64,000 bases of DNA from Amborella trichopoda (lineage: Eukaryota > Streptophyta > Magnoliopsida > Amborellales > Amborellaceae): the NCBI RefSeq assembly GCF_000471905.2, contig NW_006500342.1, forward strand, positions 42,754-106,753, read 5' to 3'. Positions 1 to 10,500 of the stretch are shown one piece after another. Each line of letters opens with the position of its first letter. Positions within the stretch are counted from its first letter, which is position 1. The notes under the pieces were generated by a model that saw only the letters and a list, made by a program, of their open reading frames with translations, was not told the origin of the DNA and made no database searches. Position numbers and translations under genes: made by a program.

Positions 1-918
1 AGCAACACCAGTCTAGTCTTAAGCTCTATGAACGAATACGCATAATGGGATACTATTGACCTTCTATGATCGCTGATTCCTTAAGCTACACTAAACATTC
101 CTAGGTATGCCAAATACACTCCAGCCTGGTTCACTAGCATCCAGAGCCCTTACACCTTAGGGTTGTGTCATGGCCCTTATCACAATGGGGTATGGATATT
201 GTGGGGCCCATTGACCCGCCTTCTACAATGGGCCATGTTTTCATCCTAGCTGCAACAGATTATTTCTCTAAGTGGGCTGAAGTCATTCCCCTTAAGCAAG
301 TTCCTGGGACAACGATGGCCTACTTTGCTTGACACCATATCATATACCACTTCGGAGTGCCCGACCGGATCATATCTAACAATTGCCCTCAATTTAGGAG
401 TCATCACATTGATCGTGTAGTTAACCAGATCAGTTTCAAATGGAGGTACTTGAACATGTACCACCCTGGGGCGAATGAACTAGCTGAGGCTTTCAATAAG
501 ACTTTATGGGGGTGAAGCAGTTTTACCTCTCAAACTTCAAATCCCTTCATTGCGAGTATCTATTCACCAGCGAATAACTGAAGATGAGAGAGTCAAGCTT
601 CGGTATCAAGAATTGGATGCACTCGATGGAAAGAAACTAGAGGCTCAGTAGAACCATGAACTCAACCAAGGGAGAATGAAGAGGGCTTTTGATAGGTCTA
701 TCAAGATCTGCTCATTCACCAGTGGTGATTTATTCTTAGGCGTCAGGAGGCCTATTATTGTGCATGGCCGGCGAAAAGGGAAATTTGAGCCTAAGTGGGA
801 ACGTCCCTTTATAGTAAAAAAGGTCTCATCTAATGGAGCCTACAAACTAAAACATCCTGGTGGAGAAGAGGCAATGCCCCCTATCAATAGGCGATACGTA
901 AAGAAGTATTATTCATGA
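1..918 (+). pseudogene. Ty3/gypsy (Tat-type) integrase remnant, end of pol
   Basis: This is the last part of a pol polyprotein: integrase, the enzyme that inserts retrotransposon cDNA into chromosomes. A frame from about 46 reads through the zinc-finger end (MIADSL, then VCQIHSSLV), the catalytic core (WGMDIVGPID, ATDYFSKWAEV) and on to AEAFNKTLWG. It is broken by several stops, for example in GYY*PSM and YFA*HHI. The first catalytic Asp is kept (ATDYF). The second is lost: SNNCPQF stands where DNGPQF is expected. The Glu region (AEAFNK) remains. After a frameshift near 520, the C-terminal domain runs from about 533 to 918 with KFEPKWERPFIV, a GPY/F-type motif, and ends PPINRRYVKKYYS. The window edge cuts off everything upstream. 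Known: this wording is typical of plant Tat/Ogre-type integrases. Inferred: inactive. Confidence 0.93.
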
Positions 919-2546
919 TGTGTATTCAAGCAAAATAGTCCAAACAAAATGCTAACTTTTTTCTTTTATGTTCTAGTAAAAATGAGTTACAAGTTACAAG
1001 AACCCGTTATTAGGGAGGTTACAAGTCTCTTGAGGATAAGAGGAGGTTACAAACCTAAACTTGTGCTTTTTCTCTTGCATTTGAGAGTAAGAGGGCAGTT
1101 ACAAGCAAAACAAATGCCTGTCCCATGACGAAGAAAAAACCCACAAAAGGAAGGACCTCCTCATGAAGAAAAAGCGAAACCACTTGGAGAGTTAGTATTA
1201 ATTCGTCTGACGAGTAAGACGATGGTTACAAGCCAAAAGACAAAGAAGAACCACTCCAAGAAGTTAGCCTCAGTCCATCCAACATGTTTGTCAAACATAC
1301 AATCCAGATACGTCATCTGACGCGTATGTCAAACGTACGACGTAGGATCCATTCGACGTGTATATCAAAGATACAAGAGGGGCAGCCCTGACAAGGAGCT
1401 GGCCCATGATGAAAAGCATGCCCAATTCACAGTGGATGCCCTTCCACATAACAACATTGACCTCAATGTTATTCTGGAGGATTTGGCTTCCAACAGGTAC
1501 CACAAGCCATGCCCCATCCTTCGCCACTTTTTGTCGGCCCAAGGACACCGCCGTACCGAGCTCATTGCCGAGCGCCGTGAAACCCGCACGTGACTTACTG
1601 ACATATGCGAGTGTTAGTCTTTGCATTGTGATAAGCCACACATGCTGATCAATGCCAATTGAAGCCAGTGTCGACGGGGTCCTCCAGAGGCCAGCACCGG
1701 CTGCATGCCCAAGCCCTAGTGCCGGCTGTTTTGCTTGAGGTTCAGCGTCGGTTGTATCAACACTCCAAATCATCAAGGATGATTACCTTAGTATCAGTTG
1801 GACTTCTGTTAGCGCTGACCCTGTCGCGACTGTTCGCCTCCCAAGACTCCTCATTTTTTCACCTCCTTAAAAGGTCACAGGATTTCCAAGGACGACGGTT
1901 CACCTCTAGCATCCGTACACCTGCCTCGCGATGGTTCACCTCCAGCGATCGTACGCCTTCCCCACGACGTTTCACCTCTCGTGGCCATTCGTCTTCCACT
2001 AGAATTGATCCCACATGGTCGAAAACTGACTGGAAAACCTTCCCGCCTATCGTTTTAGCCTGGACTTCACCAGAATCAAACCAGAAGGCTTTTACAAACT
2101 TCCCCTGAGTTACTAAAAACCTCTACTACACCACGAAAGTGCTGAAAAACTTCCACACCTGTCAGGAAATCCTTAAAACATCCGTGGAAAGCCCTCAAGA
2201 TGTGCGAAAATACTCACTGATGTGTTTCCCGCCTCTTCCCAAAAGAAGAACAATAGCTGGAGCCTCCTCTACTTCCCGAAAGGATTCTCGAAAAGCTCTC
2301 CTTTCCCTGCTACTGTCTTTGCATACTCACTGAATCCTTAGCTAGGTTTGTTCAACAAACGTCTTCTCTGCAGGACCCTTGATTGGAAGCCTGTTGTCTG
2401 TCGAAAAACCTTCCCTGCAGAGACTGTTGCTAAAGTCCCACTGCTCGCTGGAAACTTCAAACGAGCACTCTCTCCTCGCGGCTAAAGAAAACTTGCTTAA
2501 GTTTTTATCCTTGGTGAAAAATAAGGGAAAATGGGGTTTACCCCCT

Positions 2547-2552
2547 TATATA
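2547..2552 (+). promoter_or_regulatory. TATA-like motif inside the 3'UTR
   Basis: TATATA follows TTTACCCCCT. The same setting recurs at 17929-17935 (+). Weaker forms occur on the minus strand near 6383 and 32224. Its recurrence in copies of a non-coding region suggests a real element, either an internal promoter or the fossil of an LTR captured by the ancestor. No transcript evidence is available. Confidence 0.4.
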
Positions 2553-2679
2553 GACTAGACTTCCCTCGAATGTCCCTCACAAATAGGGAAGTCTAGTTGA
2601 ATCCAAGGGAAGCTAAGTGACAACAAGCCTAGTCGGGCTTTACACGAGGTCTCAGGTAACTCTCATCAATCCATCCCCA

Positions 2680-2955
2680 GTGCCAGTTGAAGGCAACGCT
2701 TGGTAGATTTCCAAAACAACTCTCATGCCGGTTGACCTAGCGCCAGGTGTATTTCCAAAGACAATCTTAGTGCGGGTTGACTTAGCACCGGGTGTGTTTC
2801 CGAATACGATCCTAGCACTGGTTGACTTAACGCCGAGTGTGTTTCCAAATAAAACCTTAGCGCCAGTTGAGTTAACGCTGAGTATGTCTCCAAAATTACC
2901 CCAGCATGGGTTAACACATCGTCGATTGTCTGTAAATAATACTACAGGACATTCA
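2680..2955 (+). repeat. 45-bp tandem repeat array
   Basis: GTTGA recurs at 2686, 2731, 2776, 2821 and 2866, an exact 45-bp step, and a degenerate unit follows near 2910. Each unit reads roughly GCCGGTTGACTTAGCGCC followed by GTGTGTTTCCAAA. Because 45 is a multiple of three, long open frames appear on both strands. These are repeat artefacts, not genes. Confidence 0.9.
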
Positions 2956-4617
2956 CAACACCAGCTGAATAGTGTCGGTTGTGTTATGAGAACTCAGCGC
3001 CAGTTGAATAGTCACAATAAATCATCATCGCTACTCATGTCACCGGCCGTATTTCAAGCAGTGTATGCCCTACCACTATCCCTAGTGGAGTTGTGTACCC
3101 AAGTCAGGACTTGTCATCCCTAATGGACTTGCACCCTGGCCGTTGCACCTAACTGTTACTTCCCCAATGGAGTCAGGAGTTGTCCCTCATCCCGCACTAG
3201 GAGTCACACTCACACTGTGGCCCATCATCCTCAGTGAAGTTGGGGACATTCTTACCTCCCAATACCCAATGGTTCAGCTTTACACCAAGCTACGTTCTCC
3301 CCAAGGAGTCGGTGTTTGAACATATTTTTCATCACCTTGGTCCCTGGTAGGAAGAAGGTCAATAAAGCCTACAAAACAGTGGAAAATTCCCTACAATCTT
3401 AGAATGGCCCCAGAATTGCTCAAAATCGTCATCAGCACTTCAAAATACCACTTGCCAAGTATCATCATGATCAGACATGTCTAACGCAGTGAACACAAAG
3501 AAATAGTTTTCGAAAAATTGGCTTCTAACACCCTGAAACAGACCCTACAACTAGAGTGACATTTTTGATGTCTCAAATCACTGTGGGACAACCGCCATTA
3601 GATCCGTCATGATAAAAAATCCCTATCGGCCAAGTTTCAACTTGATCAGACACTTCAGAACATTGATAGAGAAAAATAGTGAAACGGGAGAGGCCGTACA
3701 CTATTCCCATACAGCCTCACTGCACTAAAACACCATTAAAGGTGGTTGTTTTTACAAGTCACGGGCAGTCACTTTTGTGGCCCGTAACTCACTCATTCCA
3801 AGTCAGATTGCTCCCAAATTTAGTGAGCATATACGTCTCATCAAGACTAACAATTCGATATGTGGCATGCATCGAGACGATATACGAGCAGGGCAAAAAG
3901 CTAGAGAGAATTTTCCGATCCGTGAAGAAGTTGCACAAATTTCTGCATAGATACACCTCTCTCGATGAACAAAATCATGACGCTTGTGCAATGGATCGAT
4001 GCAAAACCAATTCCATTGTGTGTGTAAGGTTCAGGGTTATCATTGGATTGAACCGCGTACATATTGGATGGTTATATTTCATGCACGAAGCGGATGAAGT
4101 TACTAAAATTCTGGCCGCTGGATTCCAGATTCCAGCCAAAACTCACAACTTGTGAAACCTTTTTTCGGGCTCCAAATCACATTCCGTTTGTTGCCAAGCA
4201 ATCGTGACGACATGCTTAGTGTGCTACGACAAAAAAATCACCGAAAAACATTAAGGAAAGACCGCACTATCTATTTGAAGTTTTCAAGATTCAAACAAAC
4301 TTCAAGTCTCGTGATCATGACTCAAAAACATGATTCATGGCTCAAAGTTGGCATCAAAACAATCACCATGTTGAGCTCTACAAGAAAACAATAATCTTTC
4401 GACTAAATGGGCATAAAAAAAACCTCGGGTCAGCCATAGAAGATCACGCAAGTTCTCGAGCAGCCACATGGACTGTTTTGAAATTCCACATATTGTTAGG
4501 CAAAGGCAAAACTGTCATTTTGTACACATTTTTAGAATTTATTTTAATTCAATTAAATCTTAATTTTAAGCATTTAGGTCTAATTTTGATCAATCCACCC
4601 ATGTTTGGGCACAACTC

Positions 4618-4625
4618 TATATAAA
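4618..4625 (+). promoter_or_regulatory. LTR TATA box
   Basis: TATATAAA lies downstream of GTTTGGGCACAACTC. The same motif in the same setting occurs at 39114 and 59631 (+), at 14888 (-), and as TATAAATA at 23926 and 27696 (-). Transcription of the retroelement would start just downstream. Confidence 0.75.
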
Positions 4626-4789
4626 CAAGCACTACCTCATTATAAAAGGACCCCACAAAAAAACTTCGGCCTTCAGTTGATTTTTGAGAAAATTGAACAG
4701 ACATTTTGATTCCTTGTTTGAGCCTGTGAGTAAGTATGGGAGAGAGAGTGAGGAGAGAGAAGAAAAGGGTCGGTACCCTTCGGGCTGGC

Positions 4790-5180
4790 AACTTTTTTCT
4801 CTCTCTTATCTCTTTCTCTCTCTCCTTTCTCTCTATTCTTCTCTTTCTTTCTCTCTCTTCTATATCTCTTCTCTCTTTCTCTCTTTTCATCTCCCCCTTC
4901 ATCTATTAGTTGGTGAAACCTAGTGCCATTTAGTTTTCTCTCTCTTCCTCTGTCAGTCGGTGAGACCTAGCGCTGATTGCCTTTTCTCTCTCTACCAGTC
5001 GACGAGGCCTAGAGTCAGTTGATCTATTCCCTCTCTTCTTTTGTCAGCTGGCAAGACTAAGCATTAGTTGGTTCTCTCTTCTCATTTGACACAGTCAATG
5101 AAGCCTAGCGCCAACTGCTTCCTCTCTCCCATCTCTCAAAACATATGATGTCTAGTGCCGACTGCATCTCTTCTTCCTTC
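4790..5180 (+). repeat. CT-rich tract and short hairpin-repeat array in R/U5
   Basis: After a CT microsatellite-like tract come about five units. Each has an inverted pair around a loop such as AGACCTA, for example CAGTCGGTG with CGCTGATTG at 4954-4979, which pairs fully if G-U wobbles are allowed. Units are separated by CTCTCTTCCTCTGT-like spacers. This is the shortest version of the array seen at 60060-60720. Confidence 0.8.
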
Positions 5181-5873
5181 TTCTCTCTCCTTATGTATGT
5201 TCCCTTCTTCCTTTTAACCCCTACTCTCTGCTCTTTTGTTCGACTAAAAGGGATTGAGGTTAGCCTCTCATGGTAATCCTGTTGTTTAGCCGTAATGTTA
5301 TTGTGACAGGATCACTTAACCTCCTTTGCTCCCACAACAGATCAACCATCGTGCCTAGCTAGTTGATATCAATAACAACGTTTAGTAGTTCTCCTGTGAG
5401 TCGGTCTTGGTTACCAAGCTCGTTTCGCTACCACGTTAGGCCAATTATCCATTAGACTAGTCATTGCTCTGATCCTCCTGCTTGGTCCAATTCTTCTCTC
5501 CCATCGTCATTCTTTGTTCTTCTTGAATGCACATGCTTGTATACGTTCATCAGAGACGAAAAGGGTGAGATCTGACCCACCTGTCCTATAGCCTTTGCCA
5601 TATATGTTTGTGATTGTAAAAAAGAAGAAAATAAGAAGAATACGAGCCAAGGGAGGCGATTTCAAACTAGCTTTATTACTGGGGGGCTTTCTTCATGATC
5701 TAAGAGAGTTCTTGGTAGAAGCTTCTGGTTGAAGCTCTGGTAACAGCCCCCCATTTTCGAACGAGGTTCCCGAGAGAGGGATCTCACAAATGTATCGGGT
5801 CTTCTCTGAAACCTGAGATACGTGCCACTTGATCCCTCAGGGATTCGGAGGGAGAGGTCAAGGCACCTAACCA

Positions 5874-6240
5874 GCTTGGCGACTCCACTAGAGACTTACT
5901 ACCCCTTAGTTGGATCATTCTTGATTGGCTAGTGTCTTCTTTATCTATTTTCATTCGCTTTTCACATTCAGCTATGGCTGCTGGGTTCTGTAACCCATTT
6001 ATCCGGATCGAGGATTTTCTTATCCCCTTATTCGAGACTGTCTCTAGGAAACAAGGGCCTTCGACTTCGTTCCCGACCATCCTCTTGAGCAAAGACCCCA
6101 TGTCTAGCTCCCAAGTCTTAACCTAGAACGGTGTGAGGAGGGACTTGAAGGTCCCTCATTCCCCATCTCTTCGCTTTGGTGAAAACTCCACCAAAGTGCC
6201 ATGCATGGGTGGCACTTATGTTGACCCACACAGCATGCAC
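5874..6240 (+). mobile_element. Leader of a truncated family 1 element
   Basis: Downstream of the PBS the sequence matches the leaders at 61467 onward (+) and 13096 downward (-). Shared blocks include ATCCGGATCGAGGATTTTC and GCATGGGTGGCACTTATG. At about 6240 it joins, without an LTR, a minus-strand 3'UTR (CCCGACCTGGTCCAACCC). The rest of this element is therefore missing. The short open frames here are incidental. Confidence 0.8.
5877..5895 (+). other. Primer-binding site, family 1
   Basis: TGGCGACTCCACTAGAGAC lies three bases after the LTR end and would pair with a tRNA 3' end to prime minus-strand DNA synthesis. From general knowledge, sites of this form in Ogre/Tat elements are assigned to tRNA-Arg. 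I could not check this against a tRNA sequence. Confidence 0.8.
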
Positions 6241-8182
6241 CAAGCCCGACCTGGTCCAACCCATTTGTTGGGATTTTACAGGCGCCGAAGAGAGTTTCCT
6301 TGAGCCTTGGGTTAAAGCACGATCCGGCTCATCATCGTTTGGCTTTCCTTGAATGCGGCTAGGATTCTTAGTTTGTGAGGGGCATTTAAGTGGGGTAAAA
6401 CGCCATCTTCTCCATTTTTCACCGAAGGAAAAAAAAACTTAAACAAAATTTTAACGGTGACCAAAGAGTTCCTGGTAGACGCTCCAGTAAGAAGGGAGAT
6501 TCTGACAGGAGATCAAGTGTTTCCGAAAATCCTACAGGGAAGTTTTCCGCAAGATTGTCAAGGGATTGTCGAAAAAGGAGAAGTTGCAAGAGTTTTGGCA
6601 AGCAAAACTCTGCCAGGAATTTGTAGGAGTTTTTTGGTTAGCACAAGGGGCTTTCTGGGAGGACTTCAGCAAAGGTATTTTGAGGGCAATAGAGGTGGGA
6701 AGTGCAACAGTGGCCATTTCTACAAGTCTTGGGAAGTTTTTTGAGGGCTTAAGTGGTTTTCTGGTGGCATAGGGGGGTTACCGAGGATTTCCCAATAATT
6801 TAGGGAAAGTTGCAGAGGTTTTAAGCGAGGTCTTGTTTACTTCTCGGCCAAGGAGCAGGCAGGGAAAGTCTCTCAGTGAGTTTCTGGCCATGTAGGAGAA
6901 GTTCTGGGGAGAAATCGAAGGGTCAGGAGAAACAGAACGGTCGCCGAAGGTGGATCGACACAAGGAAGGCAAACGATTGTGGGAGGTGGACCATCACAAG
7001 GAAGGCGAAAGGTTAGGGGAACCAAACGGTCACAGGAGGTGAACCGTCGTAGGTGGTGGTCGGTTGCCCTTGGAAATTGCTCGACCATTAAGCAGGCAAA
7101 GAGACTCGAGCTTTGAAAACGAGGTGTCTCGAGGGACGAATAGTCACGACAGAGCCGACACTTACCGAAGCGTAACCGGCGCTGATGCAGCCAGCGTTGA
7201 TGGTTAGAGGCATAACCAGTGCTGTCACATATGGTGCTGATCCTCAAGAAAGGCAGCAAGCTATAGGAGTTGGGAGTGCATCCTGCGCTGGCTTTTGGAG
7301 GACGCAGCCAGTGTTGGCTTCACACAGTGCTCATCAGCACATGTGGCACATCATGAGGTGCACAGTGCTGCTCGCATGTGGCGATTGTGACATTTGACGA
7401 TGAGCTACGTGCGGCGATGTTCATGTGTGGCGCTGACATGGCCCGACAAAAGGCGGTGAAAGATGGTAAGGCATGGCTTGCGATACCTGTTGGAAGCCAA
7501 ATCCTCCAGGACAACCGTGAAGTCCATGTCGTTCTATGGAAGGGCATCCACTGTGAACAAGGTATGCTCTCCGTCATAGGTAGTTCCTTGTCAGAGCTGC
7601 CCGCTTTGTATGTTTGATACACACTTCGAATGAATTTTGCCTTGTATGTTTGATGTACATGTCAAATGAGATCTCTGACTTGTATGTTTGATATACACGT
7701 CAAATGAACTGAAGCTAACTTCTCTGAGTGGTTTTGCTTCACCTTTTGGCCTGTAACCATCCTCTTGCTCATCAGATGAATTGAAGCTAACTCGGAAATG
7801 GTTAGTTTCTTCTTTTGGCTTGTAACCGTTCTCTCTACTGGTACTCGTCAGATGCATATAACTTCTCCAAGTGGTTTTTCTTCTTTGCTTCTTCTTCATG
7901 GGGCAGGCATTTTTTTTTTACCTGTAATCGTCTTCTTATCCTCAGATGCAAAAGAAATATTACAGGTTCTGGTTTGTAACCGTCCTCTTGTCCCTAGATG
8001 CCAGAGCAACACCTTTGGTGTTAGATGTTTTCTTTTCCTCAGATGTAAGGGATTGTAATCTCCCTAATAATGGGCTTTTTAGATTGTAATATGTAAGTCC
8101 TTTTTACTGCAATAAAAAGAAATAGAATTTGTTTGGACTATCTTGCATACTTTGCGTTGAGTCATTTTCTTTTGCATATGTA
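6241..8182 (-). mobile_element. 3'UTR of minus-strand family 1 element (truncated)
   Basis: This region follows the pol stop at 8183-8185 in element orientation and aligns with 919-2560 (+) and 32100-33770 (-). Shared stretches include GGATTTGGCTTCCAACAGGTA-like sequence near 7490 and repeated GTATATCAAACATACAA motifs at 7610-7710. The region around 6360-6430 matches the TATA-like block of other copies, but the motif is eroded to TTAAAT. The downstream end and the whole 3' LTR are missing, because at 6240 the sequence switches to a plus-strand leader. Confidence 0.75.
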
Positions 8183-9260
8183 TCACGGATAATAATTCTT
8201 TAGGTATCGCTCGTTGATAGGGGGCATTGCCTCCTCTCCATCAGGATGGGCCAGAATGTAAGCTTCGTTTGAGAAGACCTTTTTTACTATAAAGGACCCT
8301 CCGTTTGAGGAGACCTTTACGTCGGCCATGCATGACAATAGGCCTCTTGACAGCTAGAACTAGATCGCCACGAATGAATGAGCGGATCTTGACAGACTTG
8401 TCAAAAGCCCTCTTCATTCTCCCTTGGTTGAGTTCGAGGTTCTGCTAAGCCTCTAGCCTCTTTTCATCAAGCACATCCAATCCTTGACACCGGAGCTTGA
8501 CTCTCTTGTCTTCGGTTATTCCTTGGTGAATAACGACTCGTAGTGAAGGGATTTGAATTTTGAGAGGTAAAACCACTCCACCCCCATAGACCAAACAATA
8601 ACGAGTGGAATTAGTAGATGTTCTTGTAGCAATATGATAAGCCCATAATACTTCAGGAAGCTTCTCATGCCAGTTCTTCTTCGTCTTTGATATCTACTTT
8701 CTTAAAACATTGCACAAAGTCTTATTGGAGTCCTCGGCTAAGCCATTCGCCCGAGGTTGATACATAGTCGAGTACTTCAACTCAAAACCAAACTGGTTGA
8801 CCAAGCATCGATGTGGTGGCTCAAAAACTGGGGACCATTATCGAAGATAATTCGGTAAAGGACCCCAAACCGGTATATAATATTATGTTGAATGAAGTTG
8901 GCGACTGTTGTCCCAAGAACTGGCTTAAGCAGGACTGCTTTAGAGCACTTAGAAAAGTAATATGTTGTGGCTAAAATGAAGACATGACCCATCGCCGAGG
9001 GAAGATCAATAGGCCCTACGATGTCCATACCCCATTACGAGAAGGGCCATGCTGCCACTGTAGGGTGTAAGGTCTGGAGGTTGAGGAACAAGGCTTGAAT
9101 GGATCTTGCACACTTGACATTTCTTATCATAGTCTAAGGAATCAGCAATCATCAAAGCCAATAGTATCCCAACTTGCGTATTCATTCTTAGAGCATAGGA
9201 CCAGACTGGTGTAGTCCGCAAATGCTTGAGTGTACTTCTTTTAACACCTTATTTGCTTCT
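8183..9260 (-). pseudogene. Ty3/gypsy (Tat-type) integrase remnant
   Basis: In element orientation, the zinc-finger end has MIADSLDYDKKCQVCK near 9140. The core then starts at MDIVGPIDLPSAMGHV (9028). The first catalytic Asp is replaced by Tyr (ATTYYFSKC). The second is intact (FDNGPQF). After a frameshift, the Glu region survives as GLAEDSNKTL near 8740. The C-terminal domain near 8200-8430 keeps KRPIVMHGRRKG and PPINERYLKNYYP before the stop at 8183-8185, but its KFEPKW section is rearranged. The open pieces are at 9006-9221 and 8777-9028. The lost catalytic residue and several frameshifts make it inactive. Confidence 0.93.
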
Positions 9261-9599
9261 TGTACGTCCACACATCTAAGAAGAATACTGTCAAATGACC
9301 CCTTAAAGAGAGTATCTCCTTCAAGGAGGGTATACTTGGTATACATTCAACGTACGCTGTTGCATTCGACACGGTCCTCTAGGAGCCTATCATGTTTTAG
9401 AAAACTAGTGAGGCGTTCCCTCCAATCTTCTACCTATTCGATTTCTGCACATATTGGGTCAAAGATATCTAGTTCCTAGTTTAGAACCTTAGCCCTTGGA
9501 TTCCGTGTCATTTATCATTTAGTCTTAATTACTTCCTTAGCTGATATAAGGGCACTCCGGGAAGATATTTCTCTCGTCGTCCGCATTGACCTCTGTTCT

Positions 9600-10120
9600 T
9601 AGTTCAATGTGTCTCCATTCTACCATCTAGACTTTTACAATTGCGTCAGCCTGCGAGTTTAGCCTCCTGGGGATGTGACTAAGGGATACGTCCTCAAACT
9701 CGGCCATATACGATTTTACAATATCGTGATATGGCTTGAGAGTTTCGTTTCTCACATCATAGATCCCTTTGAGCTTCCGGATAACCAACTCAGAGTTGTC
9801 ATAGAACTTGAGCTGCTCCAAGTCTAGATCGAAGGCAATCTCCAACCTGATTATGAGGGCTTGATATTCTGCCTCGTTATGAGAACAGGCCTAGGTGAGA
9901 GAGAAAGAAAGTGGCAATGTTCCTCCTTTCGGGGATAGGAAGACTACTCCGGTGCCTCTTCGATCTGATAGGAAGGCTTCATCGGAGTACAACTCCCACG
10001 AGTGAGCAAGTTCAGTACAAAATACTTCTGCATTAGGGAGGTCACTTGATAACGGAGAATCTGCCAGCACGGGGTGTGCTGCGAGAAAATCTACCAAGGC
10101 TTGACCCTTGATGGCCTTTT
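9600..10120 (-). pseudogene. Second (archaeal-like) RNase H domain of Tat-type pol
   Basis: Between the first RNase H and integrase lies another RNase H-like stretch. It reads DFLAAHPVLADSPLS, then WELYSDEAFLSDRRGTGVVF (about 10097-9950), and then EIAFDLDLEQLKFYDNSELV, LKPYHDIVKSYMAEF and RRLNSQADAIVKV (9845-9627). The order, a tether, a short GVVF strand, a DNSELV-like helix start and an ADA ending, is that of the extra RNase H carried by plant Tat-lineage elements. Known: this duplicated RNase H marks the Tat lineage. The copy is split into two open pieces by stops. The alternative, a simple duplication of the first RNase H, is unlikely because the motifs differ. Confidence 0.82.
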
Positions 10121-10500
10121 ATGAGACATATGTGATGTCAAATTCCATCAACAGTAATGCCCACTTAGCAAGACTCTAGGAAAGGCACGGTCGTGTCATG
10201 AGAAACTTTACAGGATCTGCTTTTGATATACGTTTCACTTAATGACCAAGTAAGTAGTGGTGGAGTTTTGGATGATGAATATTAAGGCCAAGCACGTCTT
10301 CTCTATAGGGGGATAATTCTTTGCGGCCCCTTGCATCCTACGGCTGAGATAGTACAACGCTGTTTCTTTTCCCTCTTCATTGTTTTGTGCCAACAATGTC
10401 TCGAGGAACTCGTCTAGAGCGGTCACGTATAGGATAAGATGTTTTCCCAACACAAGTGTCGAGAGTATTGGATGATTTAGCAACTATTGTTTGATGTCAT
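10121..10500 (-). pseudogene. First RNase H domain and RT connection of Tat-type pol
   Basis: An open stretch (10483-10235) reads LILYVTALDEFLETLLAQ, then ETALYYLSRRMQGAAKNYPP and IEKTCLALIFIIQ. This is the standard start of the Ty3/gypsy RNase H, which degrades RNA in the RNA:DNA hybrid. A stop-broken continuation to about 10125 reads KADPVKFLM and LAKWALLLMEFDITYVS. It sits directly downstream of the reverse transcriptase in element orientation and joins the second RNase H. Stops and small frameshifts make it a pseudogene. Confidence 0.9.

Larger units (their letters stand above)
919..3312 (+). mobile_element. 3' untranslated region of family 1 element (copy 1)
   Basis: This non-coding stretch lies between the pol stop and the next LTR. 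It matches the regions downstream of integrase in the two minus-strand elements (6241-8182 and 29015-33773). Shared blocks include the TTGGCTTCCAACAGGTA stretch near 1484, short degenerate repeats around 1650-1760, a TATA-like motif at 2547 and a tandem array at 2680-2955. Known: Tat/Ogre elements often carry long, hypervariable 3'UTRs rich in tandem repeats. This copy stops at GGAGTCGG, where a plus-strand LTR starts abruptly. Other copies continue about 1-2 kb further, so this 3'UTR was probably split by a later insertion. Confidence 0.75.
3313..5873 (+). mobile_element. Family 1 LTR (5' LTR by its PBS), 2.56 kb
   Basis: The LTR starts TGTTTGAACATATTTTTC and ends CACCTAACCA, three bases before a primer-binding site. 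Its start matches the LTR starts at 37823 and 58349 (+) and 16212 and 29014 (-). U3 runs to the TATA box at 4618. The transcribed part then has a CT-rich tract (about 4790-4900) and a short hairpin-repeat array (4950-5160). The last section, CCCCATTTTCGAACGAGGTTCCCGAGAGAG in form, recurs near 61350. A PBS and leader follow, so this is a 5' LTR. It sits inside the 3'UTR of the preceding remnant, which suggests a nested insertion. Confidence 0.9.

Noticed and set aside
2723-3123. Open frames of 64 and 132 codons on opposite strands
   Set aside because: They arise from a 45-bp tandem repeat whose period is a multiple of three.
919-3312. Treating the region after integrase as a separate LTR family
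   Set aside because: It follows integrase in three copies and precedes the TGTTTGAAC LTR in two, while 5' LTRs at 16212, 37823 and 58349 lack it. It behaves as a 3'UTR. The TATA-like motif keeps an ancient captured LTR possible.
5877-5895. A tRNA-derived gene or SINE at the PBS
   Set aside because: Only the 19-base primer-binding complement is present, with no A or B box and no cloverleaf around it.
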